Assembly (NCBI GenBank): GCA_007258455.2
Contig: VDFB02270651.1
Coordinates: forward strand, 489,312,711-489,376,710
DNA length: 64,000 nt
Source: Sequoia sempervirens
Taxonomy: Eukaryota > Streptophyta > Pinopsida > Cupressales > Cupressaceae
Direction: 5' to 3'
The position numbers and the translations under genes are program-made. A model generated the notes under the pieces. That model ran no database searches and was not told the origin of the DNA. It saw only the letters and a program-made list of their open reading frames with translations. Positions within the stretch are counted from its first letter, which is position 1, and the number at the start of each line of letters is the position of its first letter. Shown in pieces: positions 11,431 through 23,900 of this stretch.

Positions 11431-12257
11431 AATGACCATAGACGTATTTTTTACAAATTCTACAATTTTTCAAATAATTGAGTTTGTGCTTACCGTCAAG
11501 ATTGCATCTAGTTCAATATCGACAAAATCAAACACATGGGTAATGTTAGGTTCTCTCTTAGCTTTCCAACGATGTAATTTTTTTCACTTTCTGACAATGT
11601 TAAGCCTTTCATCCATAATTACTTTTGTTTGTATGTTTGTTTTTTTGTCAAAAAGCAATGTTTGGTGTTCTTTTCATTTTAAATTAACCATTCATCAAAA
11701 TTTCAAATAAATTACAATTTTAGAAACTAGACTCCATTCTACAAATTTAAATTTTTTTTTTTTTAAATCTATTACTTTCTAAAATTTGTAGGGGGAGCAC
11801 GGCCAAAATTTTGCTCTTTAGGAAGTGCCCACTTAGAAAATTAGTAAAAAATCAAATATTCATTAAAAAATTATCAGAAAAATCATGCATCAACTAGATA
11901 CTATTTGCTAACTTTTGACCATAGCGATTTTAAAAATACTACAAAAAAGTTCACCCTGCTAGGGTCGTACAAGAGTTGCTATGTTATGTTTTTCTGACAA
12001 AAACAAAAACAATTTGTGTAAATCCCTCTTTTAAACCCCTTAATCTCAACCATTTTCAAAATAAATTAGTATTTTAGAAAGTAGACTCGAAGAATTTCGA
12101 TCTTTGTTTTTGTTCCATCTCAAAATTTTGAGTGTAGCTATCCTGAATTTCACATCCAAGGTCAATATTTCCTTATTTTAGAAAAAAAGTGGCCACTTAA
12201 GCCCCCTTTTTGGGAGCCATCTTGGTGCACTTACCCTGGTATGAAGTACTACTCATT
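11431..12257. other. Unassigned non-coding sequence
   Basis: A/T-rich, no protein recognised. It may be part of the left LTR of the Tat-1 element, but I found no right-hand partner for it. Confidence 0.3.
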
Positions 12258-12554
12258 CCTTGTTGAAGGTACAATTCGTAAAGGGTCTACCAAATCCTTA
12301 AAGAATTTTTTCTATTTGTGTCTGATAGGAATGTATCTCTTTGTTTCAATGTTCGTGATAAAATGACACAAGAGTATCATATAGACATTGTCAGGATAAC
12401 CCTCCTAGGCTTCATAGAGCCCAAAGAGTAGATGTCTAGTCTAGCAAGCTAGTACCTATTCATTGGCCAATCCTTACCTTTTCTTATCATTGGATTCTGG
12501 CATATTCATAGGTAAATGGTGAGATTAAGTTTGGTTCTAAAAAAATAACCAACA
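12258..12554 (+). repeat. Dispersed repeat / possible LTR 3' end, copy A
   Basis: About 290 bp closely matched by 29534-29815. Both copies run from a ggtacaatt word to tttggttctaaaaaa(a/t)taaccaaca. It ends in CA immediately before a primer-binding-site-like sequence, so it may be the end of the left LTR of Tat-1. Confidence 0.55.
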
Positions 12555-12556
12555 AA

Positions 12557-12574
12557 TTGGAAACTCTGCTTGGG
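12557..12574 (+). promoter_or_regulatory. Primer-binding-site-like sequence of Tat-1
   Basis: TTGGAAACTCTGCTTGGG resembles the TGGCGACTCTGCTGGGG-type sites of plant Tat elements, with a few differences. It follows AACA, a plausible LTR end. Confidence 0.45.
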
Positions 12575-13016
12575 ACATTGCTAAGTCCACCGTCTCTAGG
12601 TAGATCCAGTATAGTTAGAGAAGTATTCTATTGTTCTTCATTGCTTGGAGAACAATTGGTTAAAATTTTCATCATATAGGTCATGTCTAGATTTATGCTT
12701 CAAAGTTTGGTTCATTCCTCCATCTTGTGTTAGGTTATGTTCAAAGTCTTCTCTAATATTACAAGTGCAACCCCGAAGTGTGATAAATTTCTATTTCCTA
12801 GCATCCTGGGTGGTGAATTTGAAGTCTCTTGTGCCAGTGCAAGGATAGTTTCCCAAGAGAAGGTGAGAAAGAGACTTTTGGAAGAAAATTTGACATCATG
12901 AGGAAGACCATAAGCTACATGAAGAAGCATCTTGAGCAAAAGCTAGAGTCAGAGCTTTCAAAGGAAAATTAACCAACCTAGGTAAAAAAACATGCAGAAC
13001 CAAGTAAGTCTGTACT

Positions 13017-15930
13017 AAACTTCCCGCTGATGCATCTCCCACTTTAAACAATGAAGTAAATAGTGTAAATGTTCATGGAGAGGCACGTGAAGTTGAGGTT
13101 CCTAATGTAGATCAAGGAAGTTTTCCCATTGAAGAAGTATTTGACAATGAACTTGATGTTTCAAGAGAAGAATATAGGTGGGAATTATGGGAGAAAAATA
13201 AGAATTTCTCAAAACCTTTAACTCTGGGGGTTGGACCTATCTTTAATGGGGGTAATTTTAAACCAAGAGGTAAACTCGCTAATGTAGAATTACACCAATC
13301 CCTTGAGGGAGAACCAACTAATATTTCTTTCTTTACCCTTGAGTCAAGTGAGTCTGGAGATATCCTAGAAGATGAGGAAGATATAGATAAAGATATGCAA
13401 GCCTTAGAAGAAGAAGAGCTTAGGCTTAAATAAGAAGAAGAATGTAGGATCAGGGAGGTTGAAGAGAAAAGAGCAAATGAGTTGAAAGAGAAAGAGGATA
13501 TAATTAAAGCCAAGATGCTCGAGAGAGATGCTCGAAAGAAAAGAATAGAAAGAATGAGAGAAGCTACAAATCAGAAGGTATTTCAGGAAAATGATTCTAG
13601 ATTTGCTACTAACATAAATCCTGATCCTCCTAAGCTAAACATTCAAATGGGAACCTCTACCACAAATACTTATACCACATCTATTGCAACTTCTAGAGCC
13701 TTAGACCCATTTGTTGCTGCTAAAAAATCACATGTAGATCATGGGAAGAAGCCCATTGACTAGCATAAGAAAACCACATTTAATAGGGTCTGTGCAGGAT
13801 CATTATGGAAAAATAGGCCCTTAAGTGGCAAAAAAATTAGAAAAATCAGAGTTACACAACTTGATGTAAAAATTTGAATAAGTTATCTATATTATTTCAA
13901 AAATATTTAAGAATAGAATCTGTAGAAAATTGAATGTAGTTTCTAAACTACTAGGTTTATTTTTATTTTTTAAATTGATTTGGTGAAAATTTGAAATTTC
14001 AATGTAGTAGTACTTAAATTTCAAGGAAAAATAAGTAGGTGTCTATCTGACCACCCTAACCACAATAAAACTATAATATTTTTTTATAAGATTTTATATA
14101 TAAGTAGAGGACTCATGTCCCGATGTGATGCATATTTTTTTGTAATTTTTTTCCAAGTAAATAATTAATTATGATTTTTTTATTACAAATTTTAAAAAAT
14201 ATAAAAATTTGAATGTCTGACCACCTTAACTTGGTAAGAAATTCATGAAATTCATTTTTTTTTAATCCTATATTATGTGAAGCATAGAATGTGATGCATT
14301 TTTTGGATTCAATTAATGTGATACTGTTTGAAAGCTATAGATTTTTTTCAATCAGCCTATTAATCAGGACTTTAGTCATAATTCAAATAGAAAATGTAAT
14401 AATTATTTATTAAATTCAAAGTAAAGCATAATTTATATTGGTGGAAAGCTGAGAATCTCCTTTAAAAACCCTTTTCGTTTCATCAATTTTGGGTAAAAAA
14501 AAGTCGATACCCTACACATACCCATCATATCACCACTTTTTGGCCCATCATTATCCTGGACATACCTAATACTAACACCAACACAAGTACCAATAGTTCA
14601 TCTATTAATGCTTCCACCAAAAATGTTAAGATTGGTCCCACCCCATCAATTGCACCCGCAGAATCCAAGATCTTGAGATTGCAATTGGAAAATGATAAGT
14701 TATTGGAAGAATTGAAGAAAATTGAAATGGAAGATTCAAATGTAGAAATAACTAGAAAGACCTCTTTCCTTAAGATCTCCATAATTGATCTAGTAGCTTT
14801 AAGCTTTGGACATCCTGACAATGAATCACAAAAGAAAAATTCTAAGGGACACACTAATAGCACGGAGGTGGTGGTGGAGATCAAGGTGGTGGAGGTGGAG
14901 GAAATTATTAAAATAAGAACTCTTGTTTTGAAGATGGTGATGGAAAGAAGAAGGGAGGTAGTAGTAACGATGGAGATGGAAAAGGTAAGGATAAGACTCA
15001 ATTTGATGACCAAAAGGATGATGAGCCTAGAAATTCTCATAGAGACCGAGATACCAGGAAACCAATGCAAGTTGAGAGATATCAATAGTTATGCTTTACT
15101 AGAATTCTTGGTTATCCTAACCCATTTCCTAAAGATTTCAAGCCTGCTTTGGTCAAATTCTCTAGAAATAATGCCTTGAGTGGTGAAGACCACCTCAAAG
15201 AATTTTCCAATGTCATGGATGATTTTGAAGTAGAAGCAGAGAATATCATGATGAAGTTATTCATGTAGTCACTTACTAAGGATTCTAGAGAATGGTATAG
15301 GAGTTTGTTGCTGAGAGTATTGGGTCTTGTGAGGAGTTTAAGAGGTTGTTCAGAGAACAGTATGGTGATAAAATTGACTCAAGTTTCCTTCTAAATAATT
15401 TCAATAATATTGTTAAAAGTTCTAATGAAAGTGTGGCTGATTTCAATGTGAGATTTCAAAAATCCAAGAACCGGTTAGCTTCTCATTTGAAATTGAATGA
15501 TAATGTATGCTTGGTAAACTACTGCAATGCTTTTGATGCAAATATGAGCTATCACCTACTAGATAAAAACCATCTGACATTGAAATAGGCTTATAAGATG
15601 CCCCCCCATATTGACAATGTTTGCAGAGTGATTGGTAAGGTTGGGAGAAGGGATGATGTAAAGATCTTTAAGAATCCAAAGAGGGAGGATAAAAACTCTA
15701 GTGCTAAAGGAGGTTCTCTTGAGTATAAGATTGATAGTTTTACTAGTACCGTGAAGTATCTAAGCAACATAATTTCCAGGAAAGAAAAATGTTTGTCAAA
15801 TGAAAGGTACAACTATCATAAGAATGAAAGACCTCTTTGGTTGCAAGATCATCCATATAATACCAACTAGTAGAATGGGAAGCCTATTCCTAAAAACTAG
15901 AAGAATGCTCAAAACAAGGTTCCTTCGGAC
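13017..15930 (+). pseudogene. Tat-1 gag, interrupted
   Basis: An acidic and Lys/Glu-rich N-terminal part with likely coiled coil (LEEEELRLK, EEKRANELKEKEDIIKAK) runs to 13785. After a 738-bp insertion the frame resumes at 14524 with a Thr/Asn/Ser-rich linker, a coiled-coil piece (LRLQLENDKLLEELKKIEME), a Gly/Asp-rich tract, and then the capsid-like segment FKPALVKFSRNNALSGEDHL, SLTKDSREWYRSL and FKRLFREQYGDKI, reaching SVADFNVRFQKSKNRL. The last segment resembles the retrotransposon gag domain. It carries several stops and at least two frame shifts. It would have formed the element's particle; it is now non-functional. Confidence 0.75.
13786..14523. mobile_element. 738-bp inverted-repeat insertion in gag
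   Basis: The left end GGGTCTGTGCAGGATC is matched, with two substitutions and a small indel, by the reverse complement of the right end (GGGTATGTGTAGGGTATC). Removing exactly 13786-14523 rejoins the gag frame (KTTFN-NHITTFWPII) in phase with the downstream reading frame at 14673. Internally it has a second repeat: gtctgaccaccttaac-like words near 14045 and 14216, and gatgtgatgcat-like words near 14120 and 14290. No protein and no clear target duplication. Confidence 0.6.
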
Positions 15931-16850
15931 CCTTTGCAGAAAAATTCAAGCAATTTTGTTGATGAGACCCCTTTGCGCATGGTTTTCCAAATGCCACATT
16001 CTACTCATCAATGTGTAGCTGCATAGATGGTTGAGGTTGAAGAAGGTATGCCTGAAGACTGTGATCAGTATAATGAGGATGATATTGACATTAATATGAT
16101 CATGGATGGTATTGGTTTTACTGAAAATGAATACTTGTCTGATATGGAGTACCATGAAATGGATGTTGATGACCAAAGGCATATCGCCAGTACATATCAT
16201 CAACAAGTTCTCTCTGATGAAGATGATGACAATGATAATGAAGTATATGCAGTGGAAACACCTGAAGATGATGTGTCTCTAAAGAGACCTTTGGATGAGG
16301 AAATAGCAGGATATATAGTAGCCTTGGATGCTCAAGCTAGGAGCTCATATCATCTGAGGAATAGAATAGTGGGTGGTGATGAAGGTAATCCTATTGGTCT
16401 CTTTATGAAGGAGAAAACTGTGAAAGGAAAAGAGAAAAATTTTGATGGAAAAGAAGAAGCACTGAAAGCTAAGGAAAGTAGGGGAGATAAAATTTGGGCT
16501 AAAAAAGTTGATAAAGAAAAAGTAGATGGAGAGCTCAAGTCCCCTGAGCACTATGAAAAAAGAAGCACAAAAGTATAATTCTAAGTCTGTAAGAAAAGAG
16601 TCCAAGCCTAGAGTTGAAACAACAAAGAATCAACAGAAGGAGAGCGATATTGAACAAGGTATGATCCCAGTTGATTTACCTAAATACACTCCTATTGAAA
16701 TGTTTTAGTTGCTTCGCCAAGTAAAATTTTATGTCCCTTTGCTCAAGCTGTTGAGAATCGACGAGCACAAATAAAAGGCAGTAGCCCTCACCAATGGTGC
16801 TACTATAGCATGTAATGACTTAGTGGTGTCCACTCCACCCAAAGTGAGTG
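15931..16850 (+). pseudogene. Tat-1 gag-pol linker region
   Basis: A region rich in Asp/Glu and Lys, largely open from 16027 to 16578 (GMPEDCDQYNEDDIDINMI, then VLSDEDDDNDNEVYAVE, then Lys-rich sequence), followed by TPIEMF-LLRQVKFYVPLLKL. The last motif resembles the short helical segment that precedes the protease in Tat-type elements. No enzymatic domain is visible. Confidence 0.6.
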
Positions 16851-17470
16851 AGAAGGAAAAGAGAGACAAAGATTGAGGGAGTAATCACTCAGATACCTCA
16901 TATATTTCTAGGGAAATCAATCACAACCTTCCCTGGAAAGATAGATCCATTTTTTATCACACTGATAGTTGAGGGAAATTTTCTAAAAAATTGTATTATT
17001 GATTCTAGAGAATCCAATAATATAATTCCAACCAAGATCATGGAGGTGTTGGAACTAAAAGTTGATAGTACCCATGGAAAATTTTATGATATGGACTTAA
17101 GGGAAGTCCCTGTGACCGGTGTAATCAATGAGCTTCCTTAAAGACTAGTTATATATTGAGAGAAATAATTCAAGATGAGTGTGGTGGTGATAGATATCCC
17201 ACCCAACTATGGGATGCTTCTATCTAGGAAGTGGATTGCTTCCATGGGAGGTAGCATGCAGTGTGACATATCTTACACTACTTTCCCTATTGTTGGTAAG
17301 AATTTCCAAGTGGTTAGGGAACCAAAAGTGCCACATATTCTGGAGCGTTCTCCTAAGGATGATATAATTATTTTTATAGATAATACTGATATTAGTGAGT
17401 TTAAGGTGGAAGAGCTACCAAGAGAAAGTGACAGGCACCTTGCACCTATAGATAATGAAGTTACATGACT
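16851..17470 (+). pseudogene. Tat-1 aspartic protease
   Basis: Contains FFITLIVEGNFLKNCIIDSR, followed by ESNNIIPTKIMEVLEL. This is the retropepsin pattern in which the active site D-S-G-A has become D-S-R-E. After two stops it continues as IDIPPNYGMLLSRKWIASMG, then QCDISYTTFPIVG, matching the Tat protease C-terminal (GMLLGR.W) segment. It would have cut the polyprotein; the changed active site and stops make it dead. It is followed directly by an RNase H domain rather than RT. Confidence 0.75.
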
Positions 17471-17483
17471 ATTTGATAAGGAT

Positions 17484-17930
17484 GAACTATGGAAGATGTA
17501 TTTTTACAGTGTAAGTTCTAAAGAAGGGTTTGGTGCATGAATATTGCCGGTGTCACCTAGTGGTAATACATATAAGTTTTCTTTCATGTTTTCCTTTGTT
17601 TGCACAAACAATATGGTAGAGTATGAGGCATTGTTACTAGGATTGAGGTTAGTTGAAAAGCATGGGAGAAAGAAGTTAATGGTAATCGGTGACTCTAAGT
17701 TGGTGATGTCCCAAGTGAGATCCAAATATGCATGAAAGAATAACATATTGAAACATTACAAAAATGTTGTCTGGGATTCCATTGAATAGTTCAATTCCTT
17801 TGGATTCAATTGGATGGGAAGAGGACAAAACAGAGTGGAAAAATTACTTACAACCATTGCATTAAGACCAAATGATTTAACTTTTGTAGGTATCTCCAAA
17901 TTTTAGGTACAAGCAAGGCCATCAATCCTT
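17484..17930 (+). pseudogene. Tat-1 second-type RNase H located before RT
   Basis: From ELWKMYFYSVSSKEGFGA through ILPVSPSGNTYKFSF, TNNMVEYEALLLGLRLVEKH, LMVIGDSKLVMSQV and a decayed tail. Spacing and motifs match the archaeal-type RNase H of Tat elements: FDGA...SPSG...CTNN.AEYEAL...GDS.LV. The first catalytic D is Y here (YFYS), E (VEYEAL) and the next D (GDSK) remain. The surprise is position: it lies between protease (ending about 17470) and RT (starting about 18290). In the Tat-2 element of this window the same domain comes after the first RNase H, at 49481-49960. Confidence 0.75.
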
Positions 17931-18289
17931 GGCAATGTATATAATTGGAAAATCTTCAATGATGATGAAGCTATTTTAAATTTTTTGAAATGTGTTGATG
18001 AAAATAAAAGTTAAGAGATTGACTTTAGGGTATTTTTTGAAAATATAGATGGTAAGGATACAGTCTTTCGGAATGAGGTCATTCAACTCAAGATAAACAA
18101 GATCCCCAAAGGCCTTGTAGCATTAGAAAGGGTCTTTGATAATCAAGATAAAAGCAAGGTAAAAAAAACTACCACCCATATAAAGGATCTAGAAGAAGTG
18201 AATTTGGGGATTGAAAATGTCCCTAAGAAGGTATATGTGGAAAAGAAGATGAAACCTAAGATCAAAGCAATGTTGATTGCCTTATTGAG

Positions 18290-19110
18290 AAAATATTGAC
18301 ATATCTTTTAATGGTCATATGATGACCTGAAATCTTATAGAGAGGAATTGTCCCAACATGAGATTCCTTTGAAAGAAAATTCCAAGCCTTTCAAGCAGAA
18401 GAAAAGACCCATTAATCCAACCTTAGCTCCAAAGATACAAGATGAATTGGTAAAGCAAAGGGATTCTGGTATCATAAAGCCTATTAGGAATTCTTAATGG
18501 GTGTCTAATTTAGTGTCAGTCAAAAAGAAAAATGGTGATATAAGATTATGTGTGGACTTCATAAACCTAAATATATCATCATTAAAGGATAACTATCCAC
18601 TACCAAATTTGGAAGCCATGTTGCAAAAGGTAACTAGCTGTGAGCTATTATCAATGATGGATGGTTTTTCTAAATATAACCAAGTGAAAGTGAAGGAGTT
18701 TGATTAGTACAAGATTGCATTCACAACTCCATGGGGCACCTATGTGTATGTCAGGATGCCATTTGGTTTAACTAACACAGGTTCCAATTTCAAAAGGGCT
18801 ATGGATGTAGCCTTTTCTGATGTTATTGACTTGTTCATGGTGATTTACCAAGATGATTTGACAACTTACTCCAAGAAAGAGGAAGATTATTGCATGCACT
18901 TGGAGAAGATATTCATCAGGGCACTAGAATATGGAATATCACTCAACCCAAAAAAGTGTTCCTTTAAAGTTATTGAAGGAAAGTTGTTGGGGCACATTGT
19001 GTCCAAGGAGGGAGTGAGAATTGAACCTGAGAGGGTAGCTTCCATAGAAAAGATTCCCCAACCAAATAATGTAAAAGAAATTCAGTCATTCTTTGGCTAG
19101 ATCAACTTCT
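18290..19110 (+). pseudogene. Tat-1 reverse transcriptase
   Basis: The thumb-proximal start reads IPLKENSKPFKQKKRPINP, then DELVKQRDSGIIKPI, VSVKKKNGDIRLCVDFINLN, LLSMMDGFSKYNQVKV, TPWGTYVYVRMPFGLTNTGS, FMVIYQDDLTTYSKKEEDY and LNPKKCSFKVIEGKLLGHIV. This is Ty3/gypsy RT with an intact YQDD box. In-frame stops lie after IRNS, KEFD and SFFG. As an active enzyme it would copy element RNA into DNA. Confidence 0.88.
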
Positions 19111-19560
19111 TGAGGATATTTGTAACCAATTTTGTAGACATTACAAGACCTATCTCCAAGATGATGAAGAAGGGAGAAAAGGTGGTTTGGAGTGAGGAGC
19201 CTAGTTAGGCATTCAAGAGCACAAAATAAGCTATCAAGGAGGCCCTAGTTTTAAGGATTCCTAACTTTTCTAGGCCATTACAAATCTTTTCATTTGCATT
19301 GTTTCATACTATTGTTGTTGTCTTGTTACAGAAGAATGAAGAAGGTTTTGAGCAACCAATTGCATTATTTAGTAGATAGCTTCAAGTTGTAGAGTTAAAA
19401 TATGATTTAATGGAGAAGAAAGCATATGCACTTGTTAAGGCTATGAAGAACTTTAGGACTTATCTAGTTGGAGCCATAGTCATTGCTTATGTCCCGACTA
19501 CAGCTGTAAAGGACATCTTTACCTAATAAGAAGTCACAAGTAGAAGATGTAGGTGGATAA
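19111..19560 (+). pseudogene. Tat-1 first RNase H (gypsy type)
   Basis: Follows RT directly: VVWSEEPS-AFKSTK-AIKE, LRIPNFSRPLQIFSFALFHT, EGFEQPIALFSR, VELKYDLMEKKAYALVKAMK and NFRTYLVGAIVIAYVP. The pattern is that of the gypsy RNase H, but the usual T-D-A-S is S-F-A-L, so the first catalytic Asp is gone. Several stops occur. Confidence 0.75.
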
Positions 19561-19679
19561 ATAGAATTCAAGAATTTAATATTGACATCTAGATAACCAA
19601 ATTGGTGAGAGGTCAGGGATTGGCTAAGTTAATGGTTGAAGTGAACCTAGATGCCAATCAGATAAATCTAGAAGATGAT

Positions 19680-20940
19680 TCCAGAAGATCATACATTTGT
19701 GATATGGAGTGTTGTGATTGGTATAAGGATGTCATTTATTACATGTAGAGAATGCAGTGCTTAGAGGGATTGACTAAAAATGAGAAAAGAACTCTTAAGT
19801 TACATGCCATTAAATATGTGATCATAAGAGGTGAGTTGTGGTGGAGAAAATTGGAGGGTGTATTGTAAAAATGAGTTGATCAGACCAAGGCCTTTGAGTT
19901 GTTAAAATAAATGCATGGTGGGGTATGTGGTGGACATTAGATGGATAAAACCATTACCCACAAAATATTGAGGGCTAGATTCTGGTGGCCTACAATTTTT
20001 AAGGATGCATATAAACTAGTAAAAGCCTGTGATGTGTGCCAATTTTTTTTGGGAAACTAAAATTCTAAGGTAACTTTCCTCTTAGACCAATTACCGTGCA
20101 TGCACCTTTTCAACAATGGGGTATTGAATTAATTGGAGAAATAGTTGAAATTTCTAGTGGGGGGCATTCATGGATTCTTGTGGCCACAAACTACTTTACA
20201 AAGTGGGTGGAAGCCATCCCAACAAAAAGAGCAACAAGTAAAGTAGTCATAGACTTCTTGATTGAAAATATATTAACCAGGTTTGGAGTACCTAAAAAAA
20301 GGTCTTAGATAATGCAATGTGCTTAAGATCTAAGGAGTTTATAGACTTATACTTAAAAAAAGGAATCCAAATGTCATACTCTTCACCATATCACCCTCAA
20401 GGAAATGGTCAAGCAAAATCAAGAAATAAAAGCTTGATGAAAATTATCAAAAGGATTCTTGAGAAGAACAAGAGAGCTTTGGATTCCAAGTTAAATTTAG
20501 CCCAGTGGGCAGATCGGGTGACTATTAAGAAGGCCACTAGCTATGCACCTTTTGATCTAGTATATGGAATTGTAGCTAGGTTACCACAAAATAACGTCAT
20601 GTAGATGTATAAGTTTTTCCAAGAGTATGATAAGGAAATGTGTGATGCAATGCATCATAGGATTGATGCATTCATGGAAGTGGATGAAACAAGGAGGGAT
20701 GCTTAGAAAATAAGTATCAAGTTGTAGTTGCAAGTCAAGAACTTGCATGATAAGAAAAAATCCTCAAGAAAATTTCAAGTAGGAAACCTGGTGTTGATGT
20801 GGAATGCAATATCTAAAGATAAGCATAAACATGGAAAGTTTGAGGCATTGTGGATTGGCCCTTATTTGATCGGCAACACTCATGGTGAGGATTCATATTT
20901 CCTACAAGAATTAACAAGTGAAATTCTTGAGCTGTAAGTA
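19680..20940 (+). pseudogene. Tat-1 integrase with GPY module
   Basis: An N-terminal zinc motif (MHGGVCGGH, ACDVCQ) is followed by the core start FQQWGIELIGEIVE, WILVATNYFTKWVEAIPTKR and LTRFGVPKK. Then a frame change, then SSPYHPQGNGQAKSRNKSLM, and a C-terminal WIGPYLIG (GPY/F module) at about 20850. The first catalytic Asp (normally MDFI) is Glu or lost and the SDN motif is broken, so it is inactive. Integrase would join element DNA to the chromosome. Confidence 0.85.
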
Positions 20941-23900
20941 CATGGACAGTTCTTGAAGCCATATTTCTCTTGATATATGTTCTCTTCCATGTACAATGTA
21001 CAGTCCTATAAATATTATATATGTTGGTTTGTTTTTGTTTTGTCCTCTTGCCTTGTCCAGGAAAGTCCTTAGTTTTTGGTTTCCCCGTGTTTGGTCTACT
21101 TCAACCATGAGATATAGAATCTTGCCATGCTTGCGATAGGAATGCGTCCCCATTCGGAGCCACTAGTGGAACCCTAAAAATTTTTCATTTTCCACTGATA
21201 TGAAGATGCATTTTCCTAGGAGTTAGTTGGGTTTGGTGTGACTAGGGTTTAGGGTTTTATATAAGGTATCATTTTACTTTGAGTATTTTCTCTTATATCT
21301 TAACCTTTGGTCTTTCAGTCTATTCCTTTGGTGAGAGGTACTGTGGCCCATTCCTAGTCATTTTAAAACAACTTGAGTCATTGGAGCCCATGAAGTAACT
21401 GGCCCCTCATGCCTAGGTTTGAGATAAATTTTATTTTATAAGCTTGATTGATTGACCTTGGTTATCCTTTACATCCTTTGCATAAATGTTTCTTTGTCAT
21501 CTCATGACCTTATCTTACATTTTCCTAGGAGTTTCCCCTTTTTAAAATGACTTGCAAGCATGTGCAAAATTGTCTCACTTAAATCCCCATTCATTGCTTT
21601 GTTGGTCACTCATTGCGGATATAATTCTAACTTTATGTTTCATATGAGTGTTGAGTGATATGAGGTTCCCTTTGTATCACTGGTTGTTTCGTTATCACTG
21701 ATTTCTTTTGAGTCCTAAGTCTTAAATTAGCAATGTGCAATGACCTTTAAGACTCTTCATGATTCTTTTCATCGCTTATCGCTGATAGTTGTGTGCTTAT
21801 ATTTTTTAAATTGGCGATGAGTGATGAGGTCCTCTATTCTAATTTTCCTTCACTAATTTGAAGTGTTGATATGGGTGATACCTTTTGTGCCTTTGATTTT
21901 GAAACAAGTACTGAACCAACAATTTTAGGGGTTGGTTGTGTACTTCTCTAGCACTCTTAGGGTTTTTCACCTAAAAGGAGAGAGATAGAACCCAAAAATT
22001 GTGGTGGTACACTCAAACTAAGGAATGTATGATGTAATTATGACTAAATGCAATGATAAAATTGATTGATTATGAATGCAAAGCTAATGAAATATGCAAT
22101 TTTTGAAAACACAGTGTGATATGCAAAAATGAACTAAAAACATAAACAAATGCAAACATAAAAGAATGAGACTAAACAGAGTGCACCTAGAAGTTGAATG
22201 TTGATACTAGAAGATTTTGGAAACTGGAAAAAATCATTGTTGATGACTAGTGGGACTCATTCACCATTGATGGCGAATCAGTCCTGTTTCTGGTAAACTA
22301 CCCTGAAACTGGTTTCTGATTGTCGGGAACTAAATTATGAAAAAATAAACTTTTCCAGCCTATAGGTGGGACTCATTCACCACTGATGGCCAATCAATCC
22401 TCCTCCAAAATTCTACAAATCCAGGGGTCAACACTGTAGGTCCAAATCTGTACTTGTCTTCTTGTCAGGTTGACAGAGTCAAATCTATAGAAAATGAGCT
22501 AAATGTTGTCTCCAAGCTTGAATTAGGGTTTGGTTGACTGGAATCACTTTGATGAATTTTTGACCACTTTCCAACACCTGTTTCTTTGAAAAACTTTCCT
22601 ACAAGACTTGCAAACACACATGCAAAGAGGGGAAAAATGGTTAAGGGTGAGTATAGGGATTTCCCTTGGTTAAATCCCACTTTGGTAATCAAACCCTTGA
22701 TAAATAAAATTAAATGAAAACAAGAAAAGAATGATGAATAAACAACATGCAAGTGTCCTAAAATCACCAAATCCTTGTCGTTGAAGTATAAAGATATGTC
22801 AATGGTTGCTCCAAGATACTTTATATTTGCTTGATCAAATTATGTAATGATGCTTTGAATGCAAGAGTGCTAATTGATGTTGAATGAGTGAATGAGATAA
22901 ATGCTTGAATGAATTAGGAGTAAAATGGATAGAAAAACACTTATATATACACACTTATGCCCTAATTACCCAATAATACATCACAAGCTGACATAAGGTC
23001 TTAATGAATAAAAACCCAAAAGAAACTTTTAAATTATTTTAAATTTTGAGCCAAGAGGGACTCATTTTCCACCCATGGAAAATGGTTCCCACTCTAGGCT
23101 TGTAGGTGGGTGTCGGGAATTAAGTTACATTTAATGTTATTTGTCAGATTTACATTTAAAAATACACTTAAATAAGGCCTATAAGTGCATAAAGGGGCCA
23201 AATAAAGCATAAGAAAGGTGTAATTAGTGATGAAAAGCTTAGAAAAGCGTGAAATCTTGTTACAAGACTTCACAATACTTTAGAATAGGAATCGGTAAGG
23301 GATAAAAAAGGTGATATTTAGATGAATTATAAGAAGAGTCTAGAAAAGTGTAGAAATGTGTTACAACACTTCACAACACCTTCATACGACATCATAATTT
23401 GAATATTAGAGACCTAATGTGAATGTTTAAGTTACATTACAACATTAAATATAAGCAAAATGAACCAAGCATCATAGGAAAAAGACCTAAATGACCATGA
23501 AAATGTTAATGATCCATTTTTCTATGGCACAAGTACATTGGATTGATCTTGTTCCATCGCCACCTTTCTCTTGTCACTGATTTGAGCTAGATATTGAGAC
23601 ATGGATTTGCGATGCACGATGCGAGATATAGATTTATCAAAGGTGGATCTTGATCCAATGGTTGATATTCTATCGCGCTAATGTTCACATCACTAATATG
23701 ACTCTGGAAAGAGAAGGAACATCCATGATGAGCAATGGATTATTAAGTCTAGTGCCTATTGTATCATTTTGAACTATCACAGATACAAAAGAGTGTCTAA
23801 GGAATGCATGGATGATATGCGATGGTTGCTAAAAAAAAGGTATGTGTGATGTCTAAAGGGGCTATGTCGCAACATCCCAAGGGCATCGTTTAACACAAAA

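Larger units (their letters stand above)
12557..20940 (+). mobile_element. Tat-1: decayed Tat-like Ty3/gypsy element, internal part
   Basis: The domain order on the plus strand is gag, protease, a Tat-type RNase H, reverse transcriptase, a second RNase H, and integrase with an HHCC zinc motif and a GPY module. All are interrupted by stops or frame changes. The left edge is set by a primer-binding-site-like sequence; the right LTR was not identified. The RNase H with EYEALLLGL and IGDSKLV lies between protease and RT, whereas Tat elements as I know them carry it after the first RNase H. Confidence 0.8.

Noticed and set aside
14525..15085. 186-codon minus-strand ORF, hydrophobic and Ile/Ser/Thr-rich
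   Set aside because: It is antisense to the Lys/Glu- and Gly/Asp-rich gag of Tat-1, which is the supported reading.
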